DNA of 64,000 nucleotides from Congeria kusceri (taxonomy: Eukaryota; Mollusca; Bivalvia; Myida; Dreissenidae), in contig CM051024.1 of NCBI GenBank assembly GCA_027627225.1, positions 79,676,704 to 79,740,703 of the forward strand, read 5' to 3'. Each line of letters starts with the position of its first letter. Positions within the stretch are counted from its first letter, which is position 1. Shown in pieces: positions 13,301-23,640 of the stretch. The position numbers were made by a program, and so were the translations under genes. The notes under the pieces were generated by a model. The model did not search any database and was not told where the DNA came from. It saw nothing but the letters and a program-made list of their open reading frames with translations.

Positions 13301-13585
13301 ACCTATCACTATTTCTTCAATTGCCCTATTTATTTTGATAAAAGAATTATTCTATTTAACAATCTGTCTGCTTTCCAACCCATCACCTTGCAACTCCTTC
13401 TCTTCGGTATTAAAGACGAATCATACGAAAAACAAATATATTTAAACAAGTTCAGTCGTTTATTCGAGACAGTCACAGATTTTAATCCAACTTCTATAAG
13501 AACAGACCCTAAGTCTCAACCGTTGCCCTGCCCCGCAAACTTCTGTTGTCTTCTCCCAATTACTCTTGTGTTAACACCCTACTAA
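10356..13585 (+). pseudogene. Decayed CR1/Jockey-like LINE ORF2 (endonuclease, reverse transcriptase)
   Basis: The frame is broken by many stops and shifts, but the order of an ORF2 protein is clear. Near 10380-10430 is GGDVYKNPGP, then the endonuclease start KIVHYNFQSFLNKKD and FDILAFTETWLS, then GSFYRPPNST near 10790 and GDFNHDLY near 10890. The linker PWLHNNLRKEICCRKRAYKK follows at 11340. Reverse transcriptase motifs are NYRPISL (about 11970), CDISKAFDRVWH (12185), and the catalytic FADDTALY (12340), then SKTESLIISRK and PIIEYSDVVWD. The C-terminal part (12917-13585) has MHCSSLNEHLYTKNI and a Cys/His cluster CRCGEIEYTYHYFFNCPIY, typical of this group in invertebrates. In the living element this protein nicks target DNA and copies its RNA there. 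This copy cannot make a full protein. Confidence 0.9.
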
Positions 13586-13990
13586 CCCCATCTCTCCCCA
13601 ACTACATGTCGATATACCATTTAGTCTTTGCTCGATAATACTAATGCGTTACGCTACTATGTCATTTACATTATTCTTTGTATTACAATCTGTTTCAATA
13701 TTTGAAATTCCATACTTCAAAATTATTATAGTTAGTCAATTTGACAATCTCGTTGTAGTTTCACAGACTATATAGTTTACACCGTATCAGCATCTCATTT
13801 ACGACAGAAGAGAGACATAGTATAAGCTCAGGCTTCATTCTCAATTCTGTCGAATTTATCCTATGATTCACTCTAAAGCATCTTTTCAACATATTATGAT
13901 TTTTGATATTTGGTCAAATGTATTATGTATGTTGTTTTGTGATGCTTGCATGTATATTTGATTGATTAAATAAATATTGTTTAAACTAAA
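13586..13990 (+). repeat. Probable 3' tail of the LINE
   Basis: Non-coding sequence follows the last LINE frame and runs to GATTGATTAAATAAATATTG near 13960-13980, which may be the element's 3' end. I see no clean poly-A or target duplication, so the boundary is a guess. Confidence 0.4.
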
Positions 13991-15468
13991 GATCAATTCA
14001 AAAGAATGAACAGTTGGATACATATTGTGTTCTAACTTGTTAATAAGTATGATCGTATTACAGTTATGGGAAGCGGTTAACATCATGTATAGTTGTATTT
14101 TTACATTGTATTTTGACATTTGGTGTCAGAGTTATCGAACATTTTCCAAGTCAGATCCACAAAGATATGCTGTCCAATGGAATCACAATTTGTATTGTTT
14201 GCTTTGTATGTGTATGAAATATTGAACCAATTTGGTATTATGTATGCATGGGATCAAATTAACAACGTTCAGGTGTATACAACAGCCTTTCAACAAGTGT
14301 AAGCATTTGTTGTTGTTGTTTATTAATTCCAGTTCGGTTTAACTATTGTCAAGGCCAGGAGAAGATAGACAACAAACCAGTAATCTACAACTCGGTATGT
14401 TCTCTTAGTCTATTACTCAAATCGTTTTGCGGTTTTCTTCTAAGAAAACAACATATGACATTGCAACATTACACGAATCCCTCTAGATATTTGTTCCAGA
14501 AACAACAATAATTACATCTTACACACGCATAAAGCACTTGATAACGAGTAAGCATAAAATGCATACCCGCAGTCAATATCAGCACATGGAGTATAAATAA
14601 ATGCACTCCATTCTCGCGAGATATATAGTTCACATTAGTCTCTAAGACAGTAGTCCGTCGAAATACCAGACTACATTTGTTTCGTATTTACTGGCATCTA
14701 ACCTGTAACTAAAATGTACTTCCGAAATCAGCGTACTGAACGAATATCTCATTTCATTAGCGCAACGTATAAACGAACTCGATTGCTTCCAAAATAAGCG
14801 CTAACAGATTTGCAGAAGACTATGATTTATGGATTATATCTTGAAGAGGGGTAAGTTTCTTGACTTTATTATTTACCCGGTAGAATAACGTACGTCACAC
14901 AAAAAACAACAACGAGTATATCTTCAGTATTTTAAATTACATTACGACGATATATACAATGTACATATACTTCGACTTTACCCGGGGAATCTAAGCGTCC
15001 CATTATACTTTAAAATGTGAGACACTGTACTTCACACAACCGTTTTTTCTCATCTTTTTGTCATTACAAATATGAATATAAAGAGACACGTGTAGTTTTT
15101 TTTAATTTAAGTGAGATCATTTCATAAATGATCATTTTGAACGTATAATGTAAGTTTTCCACGTTATACCATTTGAGGGCAACATTTAAATTCAAATGTA
15201 TCAAAATGAAATCGATACAACTCTTTTCAATAAGTAAATAGTACTAAATGCGAGTCAAAAACACAACACTGTAAAACTCACCAGTGTGGGACAGCTATGG
15301 CGAGAAGCTACTTAGACAAATTGTTAGCCCACATATATTGTGGCTTATCCAGTTATAATTCCACTTGTTTTAAATTTTGCATTGACGATTGTAGATATAA
15401 AAATGCATACAAATTACCCTTTTCAAAAGATCTTTAACTCGATATTTGATACTTAGTTATACACCCAG
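13991..15468. other. Non-coding stretch with a promoter-like patch
   Basis: No exon can be supported. A TATAAATA at 14592-14599 lies about 30 bp before CATTCTCGCGAG. Further on, an AG at about 14818 and a donor-like GGGGTAAGT near 14845-14853 bracket a short possible exon. Without a downstream coding exon this is only suggestive. Confidence 0.25.
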
Positions 15469-16432
15469 CAGGGTTTCCCGCAGGCCCGTATCGCTTGTCG
15501 GCACCGAAAAGCCTTCGAAGCAGAACCTTATTTGCCGACATGCTTTAATTTTGCCGACAACCCTTTTATTTCATAGCGACAAGCTTTAATCCGCTCGTTA
15601 AACACACGCGTCATCGCCGCTAATCGATGTATCAATGTGAGAATAAAGCTTAATTGCACAGCAGGACAGCGTCTGAACGTTCTACTCCAATCAGACGCGC
15701 GTTAACAGGGTTGTCGCTATTCCAGGCGGAGTTAATTACGTTCGACAGTTTGCCAATCAAGACGATAAGAAGCTTGAAAATTCAAGCTACATTATCGTAA
15801 AAACTAATCGTTTAATGATAATACAAACGCTAAGATTTGTTTGAAGCCTTTGAACGAATCGGCTGAATACATTTTTGTATTCAACATCATTTATTCACAT
15901 GCCGATAAATAGTATCGCCTAGCACATTATTACGCAGAAATGTATACATCACATCATTTTTATATGTCAAATAATAAACCAATTTCAGTTTCGTATAAGA
16001 TTAATAATAATAATAAGAATAATAATAATAATGATAATAATAATGACATATAAGTGAAACAGACAAAATTATAATTTTGAGCAGTTTCATCGAACGAGGG
16101 TCGGAGTCACATAAAGGGCTTGTTTTTGCATTTTGTCGCTAAGAATAGCCCTGTTGCTTTATCAAAATCGTGTCAAAATGAGATTTTGGCATTACTCACA
16201 ACAGGTAATTACCAAAAGGCCCACAAGTAAACATAATTATGATGAGTGAATTGTGTTAAAATTGGATTTTTAATGGAAATGAAGGTACGAAGTATGTTAT
16301 TGTTGTTGTTTTGCTGTCGTTTTTGGCGTGTGTAATGGGTGGGGGGTAGGTGGGGGGTGAGTAATAAGATGTGGTCGGGATAAGGATCGGGTGATGCGTA
16401 CAAGCCTTCAGGAAATTCTGCGGGAAACTCTG
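15469..16432 (+). mobile_element. Non-autonomous hAT-like element
   Basis: It begins CAGGGTTTCCCGCAG and ends CTGCGGGAAACTCTG, which pair as 15-bp terminal inverted repeats with one mismatch. The CAG...CTG ends are hAT-like. The flanks ACACCCAG and ACACAGGT share only their first four bases, so the 8-bp target duplication is decayed or absent. There is no transposase inside. A TAA-type microsatellite occupies 16002-16046. Confidence 0.65.
16002..16046. repeat. AAT trinucleotide microsatellite
   Basis: A run of AAT units with two interruptions (AAG, ATG) lies inside the hAT-like element. Confidence 0.9.
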
Positions 16433-16648
16433 ACACAGGTAATTAACAGAAGTTTAAGGTTGAACGCTTTAAAAAACATGCCTGGAGTTCTATACCCGAG
16501 TATAATACATGTCAAATAAGTCAGTCTTTTGAATACCCTCTCTGAAACCTGATCGAAAAACGCTACAAGGAACGATTGTTTTCATGTGTTTATGGTCGAA
16601 AAACATGTCAACGTTTTCAAATGTGATAATTTTAGAACATGCATTGCG

Positions 16649-17140
16649 TTAAAGGTCTATGTCAACAACAAATTGGCTTCCTATTGCACTATCAATGATA
16701 TTGTTTGATAGAAATGCGCTTTACTAAGACATGTGCAGTAAATAAATAAAAACTAATTTAATACAAAATAAGATATTTTATAAAAACAAACTAGCAAAAA
16801 AGCCTGAAAAAATTAAAAGCCCAGGCGAACTCACGATTTAGGGGCCATACGAAGAAATGACAGTAGACCGAGATTTAACCAACTGCTTGGAAAGGAGTCC
16901 TTTGTAAACTATGGTTATACTAAGTGCTCACAATTTTGACGTGAAAATGTAAACAATAAAAAGGCCAAACAAACACAACATATATTATAAATTGATTTTT
17001 ATCTTAGAATGTGTACACTCTTTTCCCATTATATATACCCTGTTTTAACCGTTATAACATGCCAGTATTACTATCTAAATTTCAGATAGTTTTAAGAAAT
17101 TGCTTTCTTGAGGCCCTTTTGGATGACATAGTCCCTTTAA
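16649..17140 (+). mobile_element. MITE with TTAA flanks, diverged copy
   Basis: The left end is TTAA then AGGTCTATGTCAACA; the right end is GGATGACATAGTCCCT then TTAA. Interior blocks (CCTATTGCACTATCAATGAT, ATGACAGTAGACCG, GTAAACTATGGTTATA) match the cleaner copy at 45920-46325. TTAA duplication is the habit of piggyBac-type elements, so that is the likely class. No transposase is seen. Confidence 0.75.
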
Positions 17141-17167
17141 ACCAGTCTTTTCAGGCGCCAGTATATT

Positions 17168-17245
17168 TATAAGGGATGGCAAAACTATTCGAATATTCGA
17201 TTGGTTGGTCGCCATTCGAAAAGTTAAAACGCCATTCGAATATTC
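17168..17245 (+). repeat. Possible hAT terminus with ATTCGAATATTCG motif
   Basis: The piece reads AAGGGATGGCAAAACTATTC then GAATATTCGATTGG, with the same GAATATTCG words repeated at 17230. A similar piece starting TAGGGATGGAAGCGAATACT lies near 63678 at the window's end. AGGGATGG followed by ATTCGAATATTCG looks like a hAT end, but I see no matching opposite end. Confidence 0.4.
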
Positions 17246-18533
17246 GCAAATTTGTATTGCTGTTTAAAAAAACAACAATCATTTTCCGCCATAGAAAGTA
17301 ATTTTCCGTCAACATAAAGGCAGTATTTCACTAACAGAGACCTAATACCATGTTATCACTAGAATGGCCCCGTGTCACGTGTCAGACTGAAAGATATTGA
17401 ATACACGGGTTGGTGTCAGTCTCAATGTGTCTAGTCGCCAGTAATACACAATTACATCCGACAGTAGGAAACAATAACTGTTAATTGTTTATTACAACTA
17501 GAGTTTAGACTTCTGAAAAGAGTAGCAAATTAAAGAAGTGCGATCAAACATTTAGCAGTCATTTTAGCTGAGAAACGTTGCTAAAATTTGCTAATAAACT
17601 AATGCTTATCGAAGCGTTTCCAGACTGACAGAAATGTATACATTTTGAAAACGTTTTCGTTTAAAAGAACAATTTGAATGGGTCCTGCAATTGTTAATGC
17701 TTTTGTACTGTGAAATGTATGCATTAATTAGAATTTGTTAATGAAGATACGACATACGACGGTACTGGCTAATCGGTACTAAAATGTCATAAAAAACAAT
17801 GATTACTATATGTCTCGTAATCCACAAAGTGTACAGTAGGTAATACAATATTCCAATATTCGATGTCTTATGTGTTTTATCATTTTTATGTAATACGTTA
17901 TAAATACGTTTGATGTGGTGGTTCGCTGAAACGCGATATATCTTAGTTCCATGCAAAGATCTTCGAAACATAGCGGTGGGTTTCAGTATTTGGTTGCGCA
18001 CTTGGTCAAAATCGAAACATTCCAGTTGGACTTAATAAAGGAAGCATTGTTGGACTTTATACCGTTTGTAGTTAAAGTGTCCTAACGTTTGGCATAACGT
18101 TTGAGAACTGAGAACATATTACATATCAAAACGATTATTTTTGTTGACAAGTGCAATTTTAACATTGGTTTAGCTTTCTCTTTGTTAAATCATTTGTTCA
18201 AATTAACACATTTGCGCTTATTACTGTTTGATACTACAGAGTTTGCGTGGTATGGAGAGACATACAATGTTTGAGTTTAATGAAGGATCATCACACGAGA
18301 TGAAGACATGTACTAGTGGCAGCAAAGAAAGGGTAATGCTGGGTCATGTAAATTTTAAAGCAATTTTTCTCAATTAGTTGAACGTGTGTAGCATGCAAAA
18401 TCAGTGTTCTTTCTGAATGAAAATAAAAACAACAATGCAGTTCGGGACATTTTGCGAAAAGGAATTAATATAGCGAATTTAAGTAGATAAGTCATCGAAG
18501 AAAACGAATGATCTATGCAAGATCGTACATGAA
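17246..18533. other. Non-coding stretch
   Basis: I see no exon or recognisable repeat. The minus-strand open frame at 17738-18001 has no domain and no exon partner. Confidence 0.4.
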
Positions 18534-19279
18534 CGAGGGGCGATCCATAATTAACCGGACTGGCTTTGAATTTTATTTATTGCTTAATATCTTTGAATAA
18601 AAGTTTCAGATACAAGCGTTTATTTATTATTTAATATGGAAACAACACAATATTGATTTCAAAGCATACACTCTGAATGTTGTTCGTTGCTATAGCAACC
18701 CATACCCCTTTAAGCGGGGACGGTGTAGTAATTTTGCTTTATTATTTGAATTTGATATAAAAATAAATAGTTTGAAACGTTTTCCGCTTCGGCGCCAATT
18801 GACGTACGATGTCATTGGTGTATCAAACGTCATTGGTCAATTTTAAGACGTCATTATAAACACGACTTGCTAGTAAAACGAGTTTAAGCGTTACTGCCCG
18901 TTTCCTTTCATGGCGTCATCTGATGCTACCGGTATTATAAATTGCTGTTGTGAGCATAAATATTCGCCGACCAAAACCTCCGAGATGAAGAGTGGTACAT
19001 TATCCAGTTTTAGCGCCATGAAAAATGTTTAGCTTACGCTGGTGATTATTTGAAAGATGACAGAAACACGCTACGTCATTTTGACGTACAGTTTTAGTCG
19101 AAGCGTCCCCGACGGTTGTTATAATAATGTATGTTCATTTTTATTTCTTGCATTACAGCTATGAAACTTTCAGATAATATAGATAAAGGATTGTTAAGAT
19201 TTAATGTCTTTTTTATTTACGTGTGCCTTGTTGTTTAAATATAACAGTCTCAGTCCGGTTAATTCTGGATCACCCCTCG
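18534..19279 (+). mobile_element. Non-autonomous TIR element, 746 bp, possibly mariner-like
   Basis: The left end CGAGGGGCGATCCATAATTA then ACCGGACTG pairs with the right end CAGTCCGGTTAATTCTGGAT then CACCCCTCG, giving about 28-bp terminal inverted repeats with few mismatches. A TA follows on the right (CTCG|TACAAGG), but the left flank reads GAA, so the target duplication is not clear. CGAGGG-type ends occur in mariner/Tc1 relatives, which is the reason for the tentative class. There is no open frame inside. Confidence 0.75.
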
Positions 19280-19394
19280 TACAAGGCATTCTGGGCATAT
19301 CCAGTTGTGTCAGCATTAAAGATTTTAAGAATTTCCAACCAACAGTATTGTTAGCGTTTAATGATGTAAGGTAGTATTAGTTACCCTGTAAGTA

Positions 19395-19425
19395 ACTGAG
19401 GGTGTATGGGATATACACCCTCAGT
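19395..19425. repeat. Perfect hairpin, 13-bp stem
   Basis: ACTGAGGGTGTAT, a five-base loop GGGAT, then ATACACCCTCAGT. The stem is perfect. Role unknown. Confidence 0.9.
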
Positions 19426-20729
19426 GGCTTCTTACCATACTTACCCTCAGTTGCAAACAGTGTAACGAAGTATCTCACCGACTACCTTTCACGGGTTTCT
19501 GTTAATTTTTGTCACTTTAAAATTAACGAAAGAAACACTTACAAAATAACACGAAACACATTTACAATGACGTCACGAAAATAAACAAAATGACGTCATT
19601 AGACAGCGTTATTAGCCTTCTATGGGGTATTGAAATATAACCTTTGTGTATGGAAAATACCCCATGGTCATGTGACCTCTCTTAGCCAATAGGATCCCGT
19701 CATTTATGTAGGAGATGAAATATGTGTGTATACTTTAAGAGTGAAAGAAAAGAATCCTGGTGAAACACATGTAAGATACAACAGACATGTTTTATAATCA
19801 TATTGTGAATCAAGCGCAGAATAGACATATTTCTCGATTAAAATTATTTGATATCGTAGTGGATCAGTTAAAAAAAAAATCATTTAGATTACTTGACGTA
19901 TAGTAAACCAGTTTAAATGTAATGTTTTGAAATTGTTCAGATTCTAACTATGAGCAAAACTTGAATAGCCAATGCTTTCGCCAGATTCAAATGTGTCAAT
20001 TCACAAACAAGCGTTGATGATCTGATATGATAAAACAACTTTATTTTGGTGTTATTATTATGGTGCTCACTTCTGTTGTTATAAGGAGGGTAAACATTTT
20101 GAAAGTAGAGTTGACGTTTGCCTTCTTCCAGTTAGCTCCTTTGGGCTAGTCAACAATTGAATGTTGTATATCTTTAAAAAAAATTAGATTTTTGCTATTT
20201 TCTGAAAACACGATCAATGAAAAGACCATTTAGAAGCATTATAGTATAAATCGTAATATTAACGTTTTTAGACAATGTCAAAGAACTGATCCGACTGCCC
20301 GCGGATCCTTATGAGCAGCACCCTGTACATTTTGTGTTCCTAGATCTTTCTCTATAAATGTATACGGATTTCGTAAAAGCCTACTGACAAGTATTTCTTT
20401 CATAATTATAAATAATCTATTTTAGTCGTCAGTAGAAATGGTTTATTAAGTATTATTAATTCTATTTTTTAATGCAAAAAGGCATACGTTTAAAATACGA
20501 TACAATTTTATATGACCGACATACGTAATGGCAACGCACCAGATAAATGCCTTTTTTCTGCGCATGAACTATCTCCAGCCTCTCTCCCAATTGTTGAGAA
20601 AATTCAATGAACGATTCTGACTAGGAGCATTTACAGCATTAACATACAATGTAGTACCAAATATAAAACACAGTTTCTATAAACCAATACCGCCATGTGT
20701 TTCGGTTGTCGAATATATTTAATACTAGT
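19426..20729. other. Non-coding stretch
   Basis: No exon or transposon end is recognised. The 60-codon open frame at 19402-19584 reads through the hairpin and looks accidental. Confidence 0.4.
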
Positions 20730-20989
20730 ATGGAGGGTAAGTTGGTGTGCCTTATTCCTGGTTTCTTATTCCTTATTCGAATAAGGAATAAGGAACTATT
20801 CCTTATTCAAACTAGATATGTTTATGTCATTTTATAACGATTCAGAGTACACAAAGTCTTACGGTAAATCAGAACAATATTTAAAATATTCAGCTCCTAT
20901 ATTAATTCAACGAATAAGGAATAAGGAACTGGTTCCTTATTCCTTATTAAACATCGAATAAGAAACTGAAACTGTAGTGCAACAAGTAC
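20730..20989 (+). repeat. Outer module of the TTCCTTATTC repeat family
   Basis: It begins ATGGAGGGTAAGTTGGTGTG and holds two palindromes of AATAAGGAATAAGGAAC with its complement. It ends CTGTAGTGCAACAAGTAC. The same module occurs alone and inverted at 42486-42744, so it can move or be copied apart from the big array that adjoins it on the right. Confidence 0.8.
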
Positions 20990-21259
20990 AAGTACTATAT
21001 CGTTCCATCCGATTAGCAGGAAACATGATACTAAAAATCATTCTGTATAAAACACAAATAATTAATTAACAGTTAAAATATATATTAAATGAATAAGGAA
21101 CAAGGAACTGGTTCCGCATTCCTTTTTTAAACTGAATATTATATATAATATAATATAATTATGTGTTTATGATCACCAACATTGCCAAACATGAACGTAA
21201 AGAAGTTGAACACGGAGTATGCCTTCCGAAAAAAATCCGTTTATCTTCAAATTCGAGGG

Positions 21260-21400
21260 TATATCGTCTCCTTAACCTAGTGGTTAGGGCGTTTGCCTAC
21301 GAAGCGGGAGGTCGAAGGTTCGAATCTCGCATAGGGCTTGTTCTGAAATGGCCGGTTGCCTTCCCAACAGCTAGTTAAAATCGAGAAGTACCGATTGTCT
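21260..21400 (+). repeat. tRNA-derived SINE, left copy
   Basis: An A-box-like CCTAGTGGTTAGGGCG and a B box GGTTCGAATCTCG lie at tRNA-like spacing (21280-21330), preceded by ATCGTCTCCTTAA. The tRNA-like head runs into an unrelated tail with GGCCGGTTGCCTTCCCAACA. It is a SINE head and not a functional tRNA, because the acceptor stem does not close. Confidence 0.75.
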
Positions 21401-22989
21401 TAATGTATTTTGTTATGTATGTCAAATGTATTAATGAATAAGGAACTCGAAGTTTCTAACTTAAACGATTACTGTTCACGTACCGAAAGGTAACCCTTTA
21501 CTATGATAATTATTTTAAATGTAGTCATGTATGTGACATGTATTGATTCTTATACATTTATACTAAGACTTACTCATAAATGTTTCAGTTCCTTATTCCT
21601 TATTCGAACTGAATAAGGAACTGGAATTGAAAACACAACACTCATTCACTGATGCTTCCTTCTTTTATAAACGGAGTAGAATTGAGAAAGAATTAACCAT
21701 TTCGCATCAATAACCAGATTAACAATAGGAATCGATCATCCAAATTTGCTTGTCCGAAATTATGGCCTCCGAATAAGGAACTGGTTCTGTGGTGAACGAA
21801 GTACATTCGCCATTGCTTATATTAATAAAAGTAGAAATACGACAGAAAATACTCATTTGCCATACTTAACGAATATTTTATTATGTTTTAATATACATTT
21901 CAGTTAGAATGGAAGTCGAATGCGGAATATATTTTCAGAAGATATATTTTTCTGCAAATGAAATCAACTACATGCGAAACAATTCACTGTATTCATATAT
22001 ATTTCATTACAAATATAATTATTTTTTACTAATGACCAGTTCCTTATTCCTTATTCGATCTGAATAAGGAACTGCAATTTTTCAACTTAAACGATTACGG
22101 TACACATACCGAAAGGTAACCCATTTCTATGAGAATTAATTTAAATGTAGTCATGTATGTCAAATGTATTCATTCTAACACATTTCTTCTAAGAATTACT
22201 CATGAATGTTTAAGATCCTTATTCGCGGCTGAATACGGAACAAGGAACCAGTTCCTTATTCCTTATTCAAACTGAATAAGGAAATGGAATTAAAAACACC
22301 ACATTCATTCACTGATGTTTCCTTCTGTTAAAAATGGAGTAGAATTGAGCAAGAAAGTAACAGTTTCGCATAAATAACCAGTTTTACCGATTGGAATCGA
22401 CAATCAGAATTTGCTTGTCCGCAATTATGGCATCCGAATAAGGAACTGGGTCTTTAGTTAACAAAGTACATTCGCCATTGCTTTTATTATATCAACCAAA
22501 GTGGAAATAAGACAGAAAATACTCGTTTGCCATAATTAACGAATATTATATTATGTTTTAATACACATATCAGTTAGAATGGAAGTCGAAACGGCATATA
22601 TTTTCAGAAGATATATTTTTTGGTAATGTATAATCAACAACATGCGATACAATTCACTGCATCCAGAAATATTTCATTACAAATGCAACAATTTTTGACT
22701 ACTGTTTCTGTTCCATTCTCACGGCTGAATAAGGAACCAGTTCCTTATTCCTTATTTAATCTGAATAAGGAACTGGAATTTCTAACTCAAACGATTACTG
22801 TACACGTACCGAAAGGTAACCCATTACTATGAGAATTATTTCAAATGCAAACATGAATGTATTCGTTCTAACACATTTCTAATAAGTATTATTCATGAAT
22901 TTCTTAGTTCCTTATTCGCGGCTGAATAAGGAACAAGGAAACAGTTCCTTATTCCTTATTCAAACTGATTTAGGAACTGGAATTAAAAG

Positions 22990-23640
22990 CACGACATTTA
23001 TTCACTGATGCTTTCTTCTTTTACCAATGGAGGCGAAGTGAGAAAAAACGTAATAAAAAATAATATAATTTTTAACAATATATTTTTGAAAACTGGGTAG
23101 AAACTGAACATGCGTATCCATTTTTGTTTTCTTCGTACACATAAGCGGGTATTCCATGTGCACACGAACGTAAACGTACACGTGAACATGAAGGGATGCG
23201 TGTACGTTAAATAAAATCGCCCTCCAAAGATACTGTTGGTCATATTCCATGTGTCCGTTCCGTGAGCGTGATTACTATCCGTGAACGTGAAATTTCGCTC
23301 CTTGAACTCTTTTTTCACGTTCACGGGCATTCACGCAGGACCATTAGTACAGAAATATGCCAATGGAAAGTATGATGTCACCTTAAAAAACGTAAGAATT
23401 GATGGAATTGATAAGTCAACATAGCGACATTTATTGTATTACGATGTCAGAGCACAGAGATGCGTCCATAACAAGAAATATCCGGAGGTCAATCACACAC
23501 AGCCTGAGTATAGATGTAGCTTTAGGTACATTTGTTTATACTTGCGCATATATTGTACTTTGTGTATAAATTGATCTTTGTAGCCCCCCCCCCCCTTTTC
23601 ATTTATGATGCAAGCTTTAAAACGGTCGACACTTGAATAT
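22990..23640. repeat. Unique centre of the inverted satellite
   Basis: This spacer separates the two opposed arrays. It has several ACGTGAAC/GTTCACGT-type words (23160-23335) and a run of 13 C at about 23584-23596. No array unit is present. The open frames here are short and unconvincing. Confidence 0.6.

Noticed and set aside
22998..23330. Minus-strand 110-codon ORF in the centre of the inverted array
   Set aside because: It has no domain, overlaps a second frame on the same strand, and is made partly of ACGTGAAC-type repeats.
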